From positions 1 to 64,000 of the forward strand of contig JAAXWO010000013.1 in the NCBI GenBank assembly GCA_013334965.1: DNA of 64,000 nt. Reading direction: 5' to 3'. Within the stretch, counting starts at the first letter, position 1, and the number at the start of each line of letters is the position of its first letter. The notes under the pieces are model-generated. The model saw only the letters and a list, made by a program, of their open reading frames with translations, had not been told where the DNA came from and did not search any database. The position numbers were made by a program, and so were the translations under genes. Positions 15,759 to 25,937 of this stretch are shown one piece after another. This DNA is from Chlorobiaceae bacterium. Its GTDB lineage: Bacteria; Bacteroidota; Chlorobiia; Chlorobiales; Chlorobiaceae.

Positions 15759-16187
15759 TTATTCATTTTCTGTTTTCGGGAGGTTATCCGGCTTGCCGGA
15801 AGGGCTGGTGGCGGCCAAAACGCTGCAGATGAGCAGGACGAAGGCAACCGGCGCCCAGATGATCCGCTCTCCGGCACTTGGAGTGACCAGGTTCAGCAGG
15901 AGTCCGATCGTTGCGAATGCCACGGCCAACCACACAAGTTTTCGGGAAGGGCGTGACAGGCCTGGAAATGCGAGACCCGTCCGTGACAGTACGACCAGTA
16001 TCCAGAGCAGGATTATTGAGGCCTGAACGAGAGCAGCAATGCGCATGGCCATTGGAAACCGGCCGGGAAAAACGCCGCCCATGGCATAGGCTCCCCATGG
16101 GGCGCCGAGCGCCATCGCTATCTGGAACGCCACAACCCCGGCTGAGACGACCGCATACAGAATTCCTGCAAAACGACTGATGCCCAT
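15759..16187 (-). CDS. Predicted four-helix integral membrane protein
   Basis: A 142-residue protein with four hydrophobic segments (about residues 6-28, 45-67, 84-104 and 112-130) and a polar tail (SGKPDNLPKTENE). There are no catalytic motifs and I do not recognise the family. The ATG at 16187 has GGAG nine bases upstream and is preferred over an in-frame TTG six bases before it. It lies 157 bp past nifA on the same strand, which need not mean a shared role. Confidence 0.7.
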   Translation of the reverse strand: MGISRFAGILYAVVSAGVVAFQIAMALGAPWGAYAMGGVFPGRFPMAMRIAALVQASIILLWILVVLSRTGLAFPGLSRPSRKLVWLAVAFATIGLLLNLVTPSAGERIIWAPVAFVLLICSVLAATSPSGKPDNLPKTENE

Positions 16188-16343
16188 GTTCAAGCTCTCC
16201 TGACGAAATAAGCAGTCTCTTTTCCGGGGCAGGCGAAAGGAAATTCAAAAACAATCTTTCTCCCCTTCATACATCTTGGCAATCGCTCGCTGATAATTCA
16301 AGCGGAGAGCCCGATTGTGCTGCTGACTTTCAGGCGGATCTTT

Positions 16344-18020
16344 TCACGTCCTGAATTTCCGGTAGTCTATATCGAATTTCTTCATCCTCAATCCCATGAT
16401 CCTGTCGGAAAGTCCAAGTTGCGAGGCTGCCTTCGACATGTTTCCCTTGGTCCGTTTCAGGGCTTCGATGATCATCTCGTTTTCGATCGCGTCGAGTTTC
16501 TGCTGCAGGTCGCCGGTGTAGGGCGTGCCGCTTGACTCCGCAGTCTGCAGTGATGGCGGCAGGTGGTAGCCGTGGATGACGTTGTCCTCGCTCAGGATTA
16601 CGGCACGTTCGATGCAGTTCTGCAGCTCCCTCACGTTGCCCGGCCAATGATAGCGCATCAGCATGTCGATCGAGGTGGTCGAGATTCTCCTGATTCCCTT
16701 GTGGTTGAGGGAGTTGAATTTCTCGACGAAATAGTCTGCCAGCAGCAGGATGTCGGTTTTCCTTTCCCTGAGCGGCGGCACCGTTATCGGAAAGATGTTG
16801 AGGCGGTAGAAGAGGTCTTCGCGGAAGCTTCCTTCTCGGATCTGCTCTTCGAGGTTCCTGTTTGTCGCCGCGACGATGCGGACGTCTGTCTTGATGGTTT
16901 TCGTGCCTCCGAGGCGCTCGAACTCCTTTTCCTGGATGATTCTCAGGAGTTTGGCCTGGATGGGCAGGCTGAGTTCGCCGACTTCGTCGAGGAAGATGCT
17001 GCCTCCATTTGCGAGCTCGAACCGCCCCTGGCGCAGTGCCGACGCACCCGTGAAAGCGCCCTTCTCGTGACCGAAAAGTTCGCTTTCGACGATGCTTTCC
17101 GGCAGGGCTGCGCAGTTGAACTTGATGAACGGCTTGCCTGCCCTCAGGCTCTTGAAGTGGATGGCGTTGGCCACAAGCTCCTTGCCTACGCCGCTTTCGC
17201 CGAGGATAAGGGCCGTTGCGCTTGTTCTTGAGATTTTGTCGATCATCCTGAAGAGCGATATCATCGGCTTCGAATTTCCGATGATGTTCGCCGGTCGTTC
17301 GATCTCCATGAACTCCTCTTCGAACTCGTCATCAAGCCTTGCAATGGGGGCGACGGGCGTTTGAGGTTGGGGGTGCGGCTGCCTGTGTCTGGCCGGCTGG
17401 TACTCTTCTTCGGCGTCCAGCTGCTTCAGTCGCACAGCCTGCGAGATCATGGCTGCGATGATCGAGAGCAGGTCGACATAATACTGGAGGATATCCTTGC
17501 GTGTCTCTTCGGCCTTTGCTTTTTTGGCTGTTCCGTCAGCTGAGGGCGTCGGAATGCGCCTGTCGGCGCTCAGGGTGCCAATGATTTCGGTGCCGGCCTT
17601 GATGGGGACGCAGATGAAGCAAAGCTCCTCTTTTTTTTCCCTTGACCTCGATCGGGTCCTGTCCAGAAACATCGGTTCTTCGTTGATGCGTGGCACTACC
17701 GCCGGTTTTCCGGTTTCGACCACCTGTCCGATGATGCCTTCGCCTACCTTGTACCGGCCGCGCTGGCTCTGTTCTTCTGTAAGGCCGAACGATTCGTTGA
17801 TGACGATCTCGTCAGTTCCCCGGTTCAGTATGGTGACCATGCCACGGAGCATGTTCATGTGCTCCGACAAGATGAAAAGCACAAGCCTGAGGACCTTGCT
17901 GATGTCCTCTTCGTTGTTGACCGTCCTGCTTACTTCTGCAAGGAGGCTGATGCTGCTCTGTTCCTGTTCGTGTGCTATGAGCATGAATGCTAATGGATGG
18001 TTAAACGATTCTTCTGGCAT
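16344..18020 (-). CDS. nifA: Sigma-54 activator NifA
   Basis: A 558-residue transcription activator of nif genes. An N-terminal GAF domain (about 25-185) is followed by a variable linker with PARHRQPHPQPQTP and then the AAA+ domain: Walker A GESGVGKE, sigma-54 contact loop GAFTGA, Walker B GGSIFLDEVGEL, and WPGNVRELQN. The C-terminal Fis-type helix-turn-helix reads NMSKAASQLGLSDRIMGLR. The inter-domain cysteine cluster of oxygen-sensitive rhizobial NifA is absent. The ATG at 18020 lies inside the nifV 3' end (31 bp overlap); a Met 12 codons in is possible. Cotranscription with nifV is likely. The natural target is the sigma-54 promoter of nifH. Confidence 0.92.
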   Translation of the reverse strand: MPEESFNHPLAFMLIAHEQEQSSISLLAEVSRTVNNEEDISKVLRLVLFILSEHMNMLRGMVTILNRGTDEIVINESFGLTEEQSQRGRYKVGEGIIGQVVETGKPAVVPRINEEPMFLDRTRSRSREKKEELCFICVPIKAGTEIIGTLSADRRIPTPSADGTAKKAKAEETRKDILQYYVDLLSIIAAMISQAVRLKQLDAEEEYQPARHRQPHPQPQTPVAPIARLDDEFEEEFMEIERPANIIGNSKPMISLFRMIDKISRTSATALILGESGVGKELVANAIHFKSLRAGKPFIKFNCAALPESIVESELFGHEKGAFTGASALRQGRFELANGGSIFLDEVGELSLPIQAKLLRIIQEKEFERLGGTKTIKTDVRIVAATNRNLEEQIREGSFREDLFYRLNIFPITVPPLRERKTDILLLADYFVEKFNSLNHKGIRRISTTSIDMLMRYHWPGNVRELQNCIERAVILSEDNVIHGYHLPPSLQTAESSGTPYTGDLQQKLDAIENEMIIEALKRTKGNMSKAASQLGLSDRIMGLRMKKFDIDYRKFRT

Positions 18021-19138
18021 TGATCGTAGATGAAGTCGAGCTCGTCAGGCCGAAGCGCCCTTTTGCTTCTGTCGGCCTGGCTCTTGATCGCTTCAAGCAT
18101 TTCAAAGGCCTCCTCCCTTGAAACCGTGACCCCTTTTTTCTGGAAGTGCTCCCTGACGGCGGCTGTGCCCGAGTGCTTGCCAATGACCATTTCGAACTCC
18201 TTGCGGCCGACCCTCGACGGGAGGAACGGCTGGTAGGAGAGCGGGTTCTTCAGCAGTGCGGCACAGTGGATTCCCGATTCGTGCTGGAATGCCGTGCGTC
18301 CTACAACAGGTTTCTGTGCCTGGATAGCCCGGCCTGAGGCATTGGCGACGAAATCACACAGGGAAGCGAGCTTTGTCGTATCAAGATTTGTTTCGAAACG
18401 TCCCGAAAGCTCCAGTGCAACGGCCAGCTCTTCAAGGGCCGCATTACCTGCCCGCTCGCCGAGGCCGGTGACCGATGCGCTTACAGCATCAAAGCCTGCT
18501 TCCAGTGCGGTGAATGCGTTGGCGGTCGCCATGCCCAGATCGTTGTGCGCGTGAAATTCCAGGGGCAGGGAAGAGCATTGGCGCAGCAGGCCTGCCATTG
18601 ATATGACGGACCCTGGCGTGGCGATGCCGACGGTGTCGGCAATCCTGACCCTGTCTGCTCCAGCTTTTACGGCATCGATGACAAAGCGTCGCAGCAGGTC
18701 CGTATCGGCCCTGGTCGCGTCCTGACCGCCTACGCTGATGAAACTGAAAATCTCCCTTGCTTTTGAGACGAGGAGATGCAATTGCTCCTGAACCCATTCG
18801 TACTCTTTTCTCATGAGCTCCAGATAGAGTCCGGAGACCGGAAAGCTGATATGCAGCGCCTCGGTACCGCACAATGCAGCATGCTCGATGTCGGCCATGT
18901 TCGCTCGTGCCCACGAGGTGAGCCTTGCTGGTAGCCTCATGGCTGAAATTTCACGGATGACATCCCGCTCCGCCGGGCTGATGGCTGGGTAACCAACCTC
19001 GATCTCATCGACTCCGGTTTCGGCCAGGAGCTCTGCAATCCGCATTTTTTCCGAACGACAGAAGACCACGCCGGGGGCCTGCTCCCCGTCCCTCAGGGTC
19101 GTATCGATGATCCAGGGCCTGATGGTCGTTCCAGGCAT
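17990..19138 (-). CDS. nifV: Homocitrate synthase NifV
   Basis: A 382-residue enzyme that condenses acetyl-CoA and 2-oxoglutarate to homocitrate, the organic ligand of the FeMo-cofactor. It belongs to the DRE-TIM aldolase-like family: IDTTLRDGEQAPGVVF at the start, ISVGGQDATRAD, EFHAHNDLGMATAN with metal ligands, and HESGIHCAALL. Isopropylmalate synthase is the main alternative, but the short length (no leucine-binding domain) and the overlap with nifA favour NifV. The start at 19138 has GAGGA at good spacing; an ATG at 19159 lacks one. Confidence 0.9.
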   Translation of the reverse strand: MPGTTIRPWIIDTTLRDGEQAPGVVFCRSEKMRIAELLAETGVDEIEVGYPAISPAERDVIREISAMRLPARLTSWARANMADIEHAALCGTEALHISFPVSGLYLELMRKEYEWVQEQLHLLVSKAREIFSFISVGGQDATRADTDLLRRFVIDAVKAGADRVRIADTVGIATPGSVISMAGLLRQCSSLPLEFHAHNDLGMATANAFTALEAGFDAVSASVTGLGERAGNAALEELAVALELSGRFETNLDTTKLASLCDFVANASGRAIQAQKPVVGRTAFQHESGIHCAALLKNPLSYQPFLPSRVGRKEFEMVIGKHSGTAAVREHFQKKGVTVSREEAFEMLEAIKSQADRSKRALRPDELDFIYDQCQKNRLTIH

Positions 19139-19358
19139 GGTGTTCCTCGTTCCGGGCATTGGTCTTGATTAAGTTAGGCAATTCTTTGTAATGTCGCCAT
19201 AATTAAGGTAAATATAAAAATAATCCTTAATAAATTAGGGATAAAATGGATGTAATGTTGATAAATGAGACGAAAATGTAGCATGTTCGGGAGCGCAGGC
19301 TTTCGGGACAAGGCAGGTTGAATGGGGATCGTCGTCGGATGGGTTCGAATATGGTGTG

Positions 19359-19880
19359 TTATTCGGCCGGGATGGTGATGAAGGGCAATTCCCTGTAGAG
19401 GCCTCCGGCATCGAGCCCATAGCCTGCGACGAAGAGTTCGGGGATCGTGAATCCGACGTAGTCCGCTTCGGCGTCGATCTTTCTGGCTGACGGCTTGTCG
19501 AGCAGGGCGCATATTTTCATGGACGCAGGTCTCAGTCGCAGCAGCTCGTCAACGATGCGGGAGAGGGTCCGGCCGGTATCGATGATGTCTTCGACGAGCA
19601 GGACGTTTCGTCCCTCAAGGTCGAGGTCGTGATGGAGCGTTACTGTTCCGGAGGAACTCCGGCGCTTTCCGTAGCTGGAGGCGCGTATGAATTCGATTCG
19701 GCAGGGGATGGTGATCCGGCGAACAAGATCGGCGGCGAAAATGAACGCTCCGTTCAGCACGCAAATTACCGTCAGTTCGTCAGTTCCGGCAAAGTCCCCC
19801 GAAATGGCCCGTCCCATCTCTTTGATCCGTTGATCGATGCTTTCGGCAGGGATGTATTCCAAAAACGGTCTTTGCTCCAT
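19359..19880 (-). CDS. hpt: Hypoxanthine phosphoribosyltransferase
   Basis: A 173-residue purine salvage enzyme converting hypoxanthine or guanine plus PRPP to IMP or GMP. Motifs: VLNGAFIFAADLVRR, FIRASSYGKRRSSSG (flexible loop) and the PRPP loop LLVEDIIDTGRTL, then YVGFTIPELFVAGYGLD near the end. The length is typical. It is alone on its strand, with 220 bp of unremarkable sequence before nifV's start. A purine permease gene lies at 50467-51768, so salvage appears to be active in this organism. Confidence 0.95.
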   Translation of the reverse strand: MEQRPFLEYIPAESIDQRIKEMGRAISGDFAGTDELTVICVLNGAFIFAADLVRRITIPCRIEFIRASSYGKRRSSSGTVTLHHDLDLEGRNVLLVEDIIDTGRTLSRIVDELLRLRPASMKICALLDKPSARKIDAEADYVGFTIPELFVAGYGLDAGGLYRELPFITIPAE

Positions 19881-20037
19881 GTTGTCTATCCTGTCTTGAA
19901 TATTCGAATCGGATATAAATATATTCTGAAGAGATCGATTTGTTGTGTATGAATTTGCGATCGAGCCTTATCGATACAGGGGCTGGTGAGCTTCAGTGTG
20001 GTATGTTTTATCTCTTTCAATCAAATCAAGTTCCCCT

Positions 20038-20832
20038 ATGAATTACCCAGGCAGGATCATTCGTAAAGGAGAGCAGGACGCCCAGATCGTCAAAGCGGTT
20101 AAAGAACAGCTCAATACAATGCTCGGTATCGGAGGCGATGCCTCGTTGAGGCTCGACCCTGACAATCCCTCTTACGGCAGCAAGATGGTTCAGACCGTCA
20201 AACTGTTCCAGGCCCGCCATGCCGATGCAGAGGGCAGGCCTCTCAAACAGGACGGCCAGATTGGTTCACTTACCTGGCAGGCCCTGTTTGGTTCAGAATC
20301 GGTCGTCGTGCGTGACACTGTTTCTGATGAATATCTCGCATCTGTGCTTTTACAGGCTTCGGAAGCGGAGCGAAAGAGGGTACGCGAGATTCCCGTCAAT
20401 TCCAACCGGGGACCTGATGTGGAAGAGTACCTGCATCGCGTCGGTGTCCCACCGGGCAACTCATGGTGCTGTGCCTTCGTTTACTGGTGCTTTGATGAAG
20501 CGGCAAAGTCAAGGGATCGCCTCAATCCCATGGTGAGGACCGCCGGTTGCCTGGATCACTGGAATCGCGCTGCTGCTGTTGGCGCTGCCCGTATCGCGAG
20601 CCGGGATGCAGTGAACACTCCCTCACTCGTCCAGCCGGGTATGGTGTTCATCATGGATCATGGTGCAGGGCGGGGCCATACCGGTCTTGTGGAGAGGGTC
20701 GAAGGGGGTTTGATCACTACCATAGAAGGGAATACCGATGTCAGCAAAACACGTGAAGGCGGTGGAGTCTACCGGCTTACCCGGAAGATGCTGGAGGTGA
20801 ACAAGGGGTTCATCGACTATTCGGGCGTTTAG
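20038..20832 (+). CDS. Peptidoglycan-binding / CHAP-domain protein
   Basis: A 264-residue protein. The N-terminal part (about 15-90) is a PGRP-like peptidoglycan-binding domain (DNPSYGSKMVQTVKLFQ, QDGQIGSLTWQALFG). The C-terminal part is a CHAP/NlpC-type cysteine hydrolase with Cys in GNSWCCAFVYW (about residue 143) and His in GRGHTGLVE (about 214), which cuts peptide bonds of the cell wall. No signal peptide is visible, so export is unexplained unless a holin or lysis acts. The frame is open from 19996, but MNYPGRI at 20038 is the likelier start. Confidence 0.8.
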   Translation: MNYPGRIIRKGEQDAQIVKAVKEQLNTMLGIGGDASLRLDPDNPSYGSKMVQTVKLFQARHADAEGRPLKQDGQIGSLTWQALFGSESVVVRDTVSDEYLASVLLQASEAERKRVREIPVNSNRGPDVEEYLHRVGVPPGNSWCCAFVYWCFDEAAKSRDRLNPMVRTAGCLDHWNRAAAVGAARIASRDAVNTPSLVQPGMVFIMDHGAGRGHTGLVERVEGGLITTIEGNTDVSKTREGGGVYRLTRKMLEVNKGFIDYSGV

Positions 20833-20980
20833 GTCCCTGGTCATGTTTGTGGATTTTTCCGGAACGTAACGATAAGGATGCCGGGTTAGAGTTATAAGTC
20901 CTCTATCTTTGGTTCACGAGAGGAACGCATTGTATGAATCCATGCAGTGTGACCTTGTAATTTTCCGGGGAGGATGACCA

Positions 20981-22168
20981 ATGAAGCCAATCATTACCAT
21001 ACTTGCCGTCAACACAGGCTCTTCGAGCATAAAGTTTTCGCTCTATGAAAGCGGTTCGACCGAAGAGCTTGTTTTTTCCGGTATGCTTACCAGGATCGGT
21101 CTGAAGGACGGTAGGTTTTCAGTCAAGGATCCTGAAGGAAATTTTATCGATTGTGAACGGGCGGATGTCCCGGATCATCAGGCGGCCTGTCGGCGTGTGT
21201 TTTCATGGGTTCAGGTCCATGGTCATAGCGTTCCGGATGCCATCGGTCACCGCATGGTGCATGGAGGGCCCAGGCATACGTCCCCGGAAAAGGTTACACC
21301 TGAACTGCTCACATCGATTTCTGAACTTGTTCCTTATGCCCCCGAACACCTTCCCCAGGCGTTGAACGCTGCCCGGCATGCTACGGCCATGTTTCCGGGC
21401 GTGCTGCAGGTAGCCTGCTTCGATACGGCTTTCCACAGTTCCATGCCCTCCGTTGCCCGCCTTTATCCCATTCCTGAACCCTATCGAAGTGAGGGCGTGC
21501 AGAAGTATGGGTTTCACGGCCTCTCCTATGAATACATTCTCGGCGAACTTGCCGCGCATAAGGAAAAAGTTGCCCGTAAGGGCAGGATAATCATTGCCCA
21601 TCTCGGCCATGGGGCGAGTATGGTCGCAGTGAGGGACGGCAAGAGCGTTGAAACGACCATGGGGTTTTCTCCGGCAGGCGGATTGGTGATGGGAACCCGT
21701 ACAGGTGATCTTGATCCGGGCGTCATCCTTTTTCTTCTGCAGCAGGACAGGCTGAGTCCTGCGGCAATCAAGGATATGGTGAACAGAAGGTCTGGGATGC
21801 TCGGGGTATCCGGACTCAGCGACGATATGCGTGACCTTCTCGAAGCCGAAAAACAGAACGAGATGGCCCATGCAGCCATTGAGCTTTTCTGCTATCAGGC
21901 GCGAAAGCAGATCGGGGCTTTGTCTGCTGTGCTTGGCGGGCTCGATATGCTTGTCTTTACGGGAGGTATCGGGGAGCATGCTGCAGAAATACGAAGGCGC
22001 ATCTGTTCGGGGCTTGAGTTTCTCGGCATAAGGATCGATCGCAAGAACAACTCTGGAAACCTTGAGGTTATTTCCCCGGATTCTGCCCCCGTGAGTGTCA
22101 GGGTAATGCAAACCAACGAAGAGCTGACGATTGTGCGTCAGACAAGGAGGGTCGTCGAAGGGTATTGA
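20981..22168 (+). CDS. ackA: Acetate kinase
   Basis: A 395-residue enzyme interconverting acetyl-phosphate plus ADP with acetate plus ATP. The ASKHA-fold start VNTGSSSIKFSLYES, HRMVHGG, CFDTAFHSSMP, KYGFHGLSYEYI, IIAHLGHGASM and the C-terminal VFTGGIGEHAAEIR are all family signatures. GGGGAGG precedes the ATG. It lies 82 bp upstream of phosphoketolase, whose product is its substrate, so the two form a short route making ATP from sugar phosphates, probably during dark glycogen use (inference). Confidence 0.97.
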   Translation: MKPIITILAVNTGSSSIKFSLYESGSTEELVFSGMLTRIGLKDGRFSVKDPEGNFIDCERADVPDHQAACRRVFSWVQVHGHSVPDAIGHRMVHGGPRHTSPEKVTPELLTSISELVPYAPEHLPQALNAARHATAMFPGVLQVACFDTAFHSSMPSVARLYPIPEPYRSEGVQKYGFHGLSYEYILGELAAHKEKVARKGRIIIAHLGHGASMVAVRDGKSVETTMGFSPAGGLVMGTRTGDLDPGVILFLLQQDRLSPAAIKDMVNRRSGMLGVSGLSDDMRDLLEAEKQNEMAHAAIELFCYQARKQIGALSAVLGGLDMLVFTGGIGEHAAEIRRRICSGLEFLGIRIDRKNNSGNLEVISPDSAPVSVRVMQTNEELTIVRQTRRVVEGY

Positions 22169-22250
22169 CGTTACGGTTCCCGCCATTGAATTGCTTGCGG
22201 GCATCGTGGACATGAACTGATTGAAACAAACTGATCACCGGAATGAACTG

Positions 22251-24620
22251 ATGAACAATACACCGCTGTCACCCACAGAACTCGAACTGATCAACGCATA
22301 CTGGAGGGCTGCCAACTATTTGTCCGTAGGCCAGATTTACCTGATGGACAACCCCATGCTGAAGCAGCCGCTCGCCAAAGAGCAGGTAAAACCTCGCCTC
22401 CTCGGACACTGGGGCACAACACCCGGCCTGAACTTCATTTATGTGCACCTGAATCGCATTATCAAGGCGCGCGATCTTGACATCGTTTACATTGCCGGAC
22501 CTGGTCACGGCGGCCCGGCGCTCGTAGCCAATGTCTGGCTGGAGGGTACCTACAGCGAATACTATCCCGAAATTTCGTTCGACGAATCCGGAATGAAAAA
22601 GCTCTTTCGGCAATTTTCATTTCCGGGAGGTATCCCGAGCCACGTCGCGCCGGAGACTCCGGGTTCGATTCATGAAGGGGGAGAGCTGGGTTATTCAATG
22701 TCGCACGCTTTCGGTGCGGTGTTCGACAATCCTGACCTGATCACGGCCTGCGTCATCGGTGACGGCGAGGCTGAGACAGGAGCCCTTGCCACGGCATGGC
22801 ACAGCAACAAGTTCCTGAACCCGAAGCGTGATGGAGCGGTGCTGCCGATCCTGCACCTCAACGGTTACAAGATCGCCAATCCGACAGTGCTGGCGCGTAT
22901 ACCGCACGAAGAGCTTGAAAGCCTTATGATCGGATACGGATACAAACCCTTTTTCGTGGAGGGCGATGATCCGGAAGCGATGCATCAGGCGATGGCTGCT
23001 ACCTTTGATCTTTGTTTCGACGAAATAGCTGCGATCCAGCATCGGGCGAGGAAGGAGGGTATTGCCGACCGCCCCCTGTGGCCCATGATCGTTCTGCGAT
23101 CCCCAAAAGGGTGGACCGGCCCGAAGATGGTGGACGGAAAGCAGGCGGAAGGAAGTTGGCGTTCCCACCAGGTGCCGTTCAGCGAAGTAAGGGAAAACCC
23201 GGAGCATCTGAAACTGCTTGAGTCATGGATGCGAAGCTATCGGGCCGAAGAGCTTTTCACCCCGGACGGCACCCTTCTGCCTGAACTGCAGGCCCTTGCT
23301 CCGAAAGGCAGGAAGCGAATGGGTGACAATCCCCACGCCAACGGCGGCATTCTCCTGAAAGATCTTCGCATGCCCGATTTCCGGAGCTACGCGCTCGATG
23401 TGCCTTCGCCCGGTTCCGTGATGGCCGAGACTCCCAAGCCGATGGCAAGGTTTCTTCGCGATGTGATGAAGCTCAACGAAAAGTCCTCCAATTTTCGTGT
23501 TTTCGGGCCGGATGAGACAGCGTCGAACCGTCTTGGCGATCTTTTTGAGGAGACCGCACGTACCTGGATGGCGGAGCGGATAGCCGGCGACGACTTTCTC
23601 TCACCCGATGGCAGGGTGATGGAGATCCTGTCGGAACATACTTGCCAGGGGTGGCTGGAAGGATACCTTCTGACCGGCCGACACGGCTTTTTCTCATGCT
23701 ACGAGGCATTCATCCATATCATCGACTCGATGTTCAACCAGCACGCCAAGTGGTTGAAGATCACCGACAGTGAAATACCCTGGCGCCGTCCGATAGCCTC
23801 ACTGAACTACTTCCTTACCTCCCATGTATGGAGGCAGGACCATAACGGCTTTTCCCATCAGGATCCCGGCTTCATCGACCATGTAGTGAACAAGAAAGCC
23901 GACGTGATCCGCGTCTACCTGCCGCCGGATGCCAATACCCTTCTTTCGGTCACGGATCATTGCCTGCGCTCCCGAAACTATATCAATGTGATCGTTGCCG
24001 GCAAGCAGCCAGCCTGGCAATGGCTTGACATGGAGTCTGCTGTCCGGCACTGCACCAGCGGCATCGGTATCTGGGAGTGGGCATCAAGCGATGCGAAAGA
24101 TGGAGAGCCTGATGTGGTGATGGCATGCGCAGGGGATGTGCCGACCCTTGAAACGCTTGCTGCGGTGGACATTCTTCGCCAACAGGTGCCTGATCTCAAG
24201 GTGAGGGTTATCAACGTTGTGGACCTCATGACCCTGCAGCCGAAGGAAGAGCATCCGCATGGCCTCGACGACCGTGATTTCGACGATATGTTCACGACCG
24301 ACAGGCCGATCATTTTCGCCTATCACGGCTATCCATGGCTGATCCATCGTCTCACCTACCGTCGCAAGAACCACGGCAACCTTCACGTCCGTGGATACAA
24401 GGAAGAGGGGACGACCACCACTCCATTCGACATGGTCGTCATGAACGACCTGGACCGCTTCCATCTCGTGGCCGACGTCGTCAATCGAGTCCCCCGGCTG
24501 AGGCACAAGGCGGCCTATGTGAAACAATATGTCCGCGATCGTCTGATCGAGCACAAGGAGTACATCAGGCAATACGGCGAGGATATGCCTGAAATCCGCG
24601 ATTGGCGTTGGCTGTCCTGA
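22251..24620 (+). CDS. xfp: Xylulose-5-P / fructose-6-P phosphoketolase
   Basis: A 789-residue thiamine-diphosphate enzyme that cleaves xylulose 5-phosphate or fructose 6-phosphate with phosphate to acetyl-phosphate and glyceraldehyde 3-phosphate or erythrose 4-phosphate. Signatures: [42 protein letters not shown]-type segment, and the TPP motif GDGEAETG; the C-terminal [13 protein letters not shown] is typical. The start at 22251 gives MNNTPLSP and the usual family length; a TTG 30 bp upstream is in frame. It is paired with ackA. Confidence 0.97.
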   Translation: MNNTPLSPTELELINAYWRAANYLSVGQIYLMDNPMLKQPLAKEQVKPRLLGHWGTTPGLNFIYVHLNRIIKARDLDIVYIAGPGHGGPALVANVWLEGTYSEYYPEISFDESGMKKLFRQFSFPGGIPSHVAPETPGSIHEGGELGYSMSHAFGAVFDNPDLITACVIGDGEAETGALATAWHSNKFLNPKRDGAVLPILHLNGYKIANPTVLARIPHEELESLMIGYGYKPFFVEGDDPEAMHQAMAATFDLCFDEIAAIQHRARKEGIADRPLWPMIVLRSPKGWTGPKMVDGKQAEGSWRSHQVPFSEVRENPEHLKLLESWMRSYRAEELFTPDGTLLPELQALAPKGRKRMGDNPHANGGILLKDLRMPDFRSYALDVPSPGSVMAETPKPMARFLRDVMKLNEKSSNFRVFGPDETASNRLGDLFEETARTWMAERIAGDDFLSPDGRVMEILSEHTCQGWLEGYLLTGRHGFFSCYEAFIHIIDSMFNQHAKWLKITDSEIPWRRPIASLNYFLTSHVWRQDHNGFSHQDPGFIDHVVNKKADVIRVYLPPDANTLLSVTDHCLRSRNYINVIVAGKQPAWQWLDMESAVRHCTSGIGIWEWASSDAKDGEPDVVMACAGDVPTLETLAAVDILRQQVPDLKVRVINVVDLMTLQPKEEHPHGLDDRDFDDMFTTDRPIIFAYHGYPWLIHRLTYRRKNHGNLHVRGYKEEGTTTTPFDMVVMNDLDRFHLVADVVNRVPRLRHKAAYVKQYVRDRLIEHKEYIRQYGEDMPEIRDWRWLS

Positions 24621-24693
24621 TAATATTGCGGATTTGGAGGATGGATGGCGGGGGTACCCCGGCGTCCAGGGGCGATGTCTGGCAGGTTAATGC

Positions 24694-24724
24694 AAAAAGG
24701 GCCTCCAATTCAGGAAGCCCTTTG
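24694..24724. terminator. Bidirectional terminator between xfp and a lipoprotein gene
   Basis: AAAGGGC and GCCCTTT plus an inner TCC/GGA form a stem with one unpaired base on each side. A-rich and T-rich flanks let it end transcripts from both the phosphoketolase gene and the convergent lipoprotein gene. Confidence 0.7.
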
Positions 24725-24762
24725 TAAAAAGATCTATTTTTCAATCTATCGGCTTGCATCCG

Positions 24763-25365
24763 TCATGGGTTGCCTTGTTTCAGAAGTGGTGGAAACTGGA
24801 TGAGAAGTTTGGCTACGACATCGTCGAGTTCCTTGTGCAACTCTTCAGATGAATCGTAATGTTTGAGGATCCCACGAGCTACGCCGCGCCAGGCCAGGTC
24901 GCCGCTTCTTGTGTCTATGATGTCAATGATCAATGTCCCTTCTTCATAAAAGGTAAGGTTCGGATAGGCTCCGTATGGATCGTAACCGACGGTGTAGCCT
25001 CCCCAGTGTCTTCCCCTGTAGTAGCCCGGTCGATAGATTAATCCTGCTTGCGGAGGGCCGACGGCCACTCTCTCCCGTATCCCGGCATGGATGGATACTG
25101 AAAAGTCTCCCGGACGTCCCTCTTGCATGGCGAAACCTTTTGCTGCAAGTTCACGATCGACGGCTTTTTTGATGTGTTTGTAAACCAGCGGGTTCTTGAC
25201 GAGCACATCATCACCTGTTTTCACCGCACTGACGGGAGCCCAGTTATAGTTTCTGTAATTGCCGAAACGAATGCTGCTGTCGTAATCGCTGACTATCGAA
25301 TAAGATGAGCACCCTGCCAGCATCAGAAGGGTGACTATCGAAAATAACCATGATTGAATTCGCAT
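24763..25365 (-). CDS. DUF4136-like lipoprotein
   Basis: A 200-residue protein with a lipoprotein signal peptide: a hydrophobic stretch and lipobox LAGC with Cys19. The body (YNWAPV, VKNPLVYKHIKKAVDRELAAKGF, GTLIIDIIDTRSGDLAWRGVARG) fits the DUF4136 family of envelope proteins found in many Gram-negatives. Tyr/Gly-rich YRPGYYRGRHWGGYTVGYD lies in the middle. It is probably anchored in the outer membrane facing the periplasm; the function of the family is not established. It stands alone, convergent with xfp. Confidence 0.82.
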   Translation of the reverse strand: MRIQSWLFSIVTLLMLAGCSSYSIVSDYDSSIRFGNYRNYNWAPVSAVKTGDDVLVKNPLVYKHIKKAVDRELAAKGFAMQEGRPGDFSVSIHAGIRERVAVGPPQAGLIYRPGYYRGRHWGGYTVGYDPYGAYPNLTFYEEGTLIIDIIDTRSGDLAWRGVARGILKHYDSSEELHKELDDVVAKLLIQFPPLLKQGNP

Positions 25366-25584
25366 GGTTTCGTCTCCCGGAGTTTTATGATTTTTGATTG
25401 CGGAATGTCCGATTGCCTGCCGTCTTCTTCAATGTATTGAGTTAATGACGAAAAAATCCTTCAAATGGTTTCAGGCAGCGGAAAAAATATGCAAGCAAAT
25501 TGCCGGGTATGGCGTCAAACAAAAGGGTGTGGAAATGTTTATGCGCATGCCAGGTATGGTTACAGACTAAAAATGGTTTGAATT

Positions 25585-25875
25585 ATGGAAGAGGTCAGGA
25601 AGCTCTATTTTGTAGGCGATCAGGTCAATGGGAGATATCATGAGCCTTTCGGGAGTTATGAGGAGGCCCTTGAGCGCTATTATGACGATCTGGCTGAAAC
25701 CCTGATCATAGAAACGGAACATGACAGGGTCAGGTTGAATGAGGGTATGCACGTAAGGACACAGGCTGAAATTTTGGATGAACTCGCCAGGTTTTATTTT
25801 ATCATGGTTGTTCTTTTCGATACTGACGGGGAGGAGCTGTCGAGCAGAATCCTGCTTGGGGAAGGTGCGAGCTGA
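25585..25875 (+). CDS. Small conserved-looking protein, function unknown
   Basis: A 96-residue acidic soluble protein (YHEPFGSYEEALERYYDDLAETLIIETEHDRVRL, DELARFYFIMVVLFDTDGEEL). I do not recognise it. Codon use matches neighbouring genes, and no signal peptide or cysteines are seen. It precedes a short tatA by 62 bp on the same strand, possibly in one transcript. The 219 bp upstream holds no other gene. Confidence 0.6.
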   Translation: MEEVRKLYFVGDQVNGRYHEPFGSYEEALERYYDDLAETLIIETEHDRVRLNEGMHVRTQAEILDELARFYFIMVVLFDTDGEELSSRILLGEGAS

Positions 25876-25937
25876 ACTGCATTTGTTTTCCGTTTATTCT
25901 AGGCCATGTTTTAATCATCTGTCCGGAGTGATCTCTT

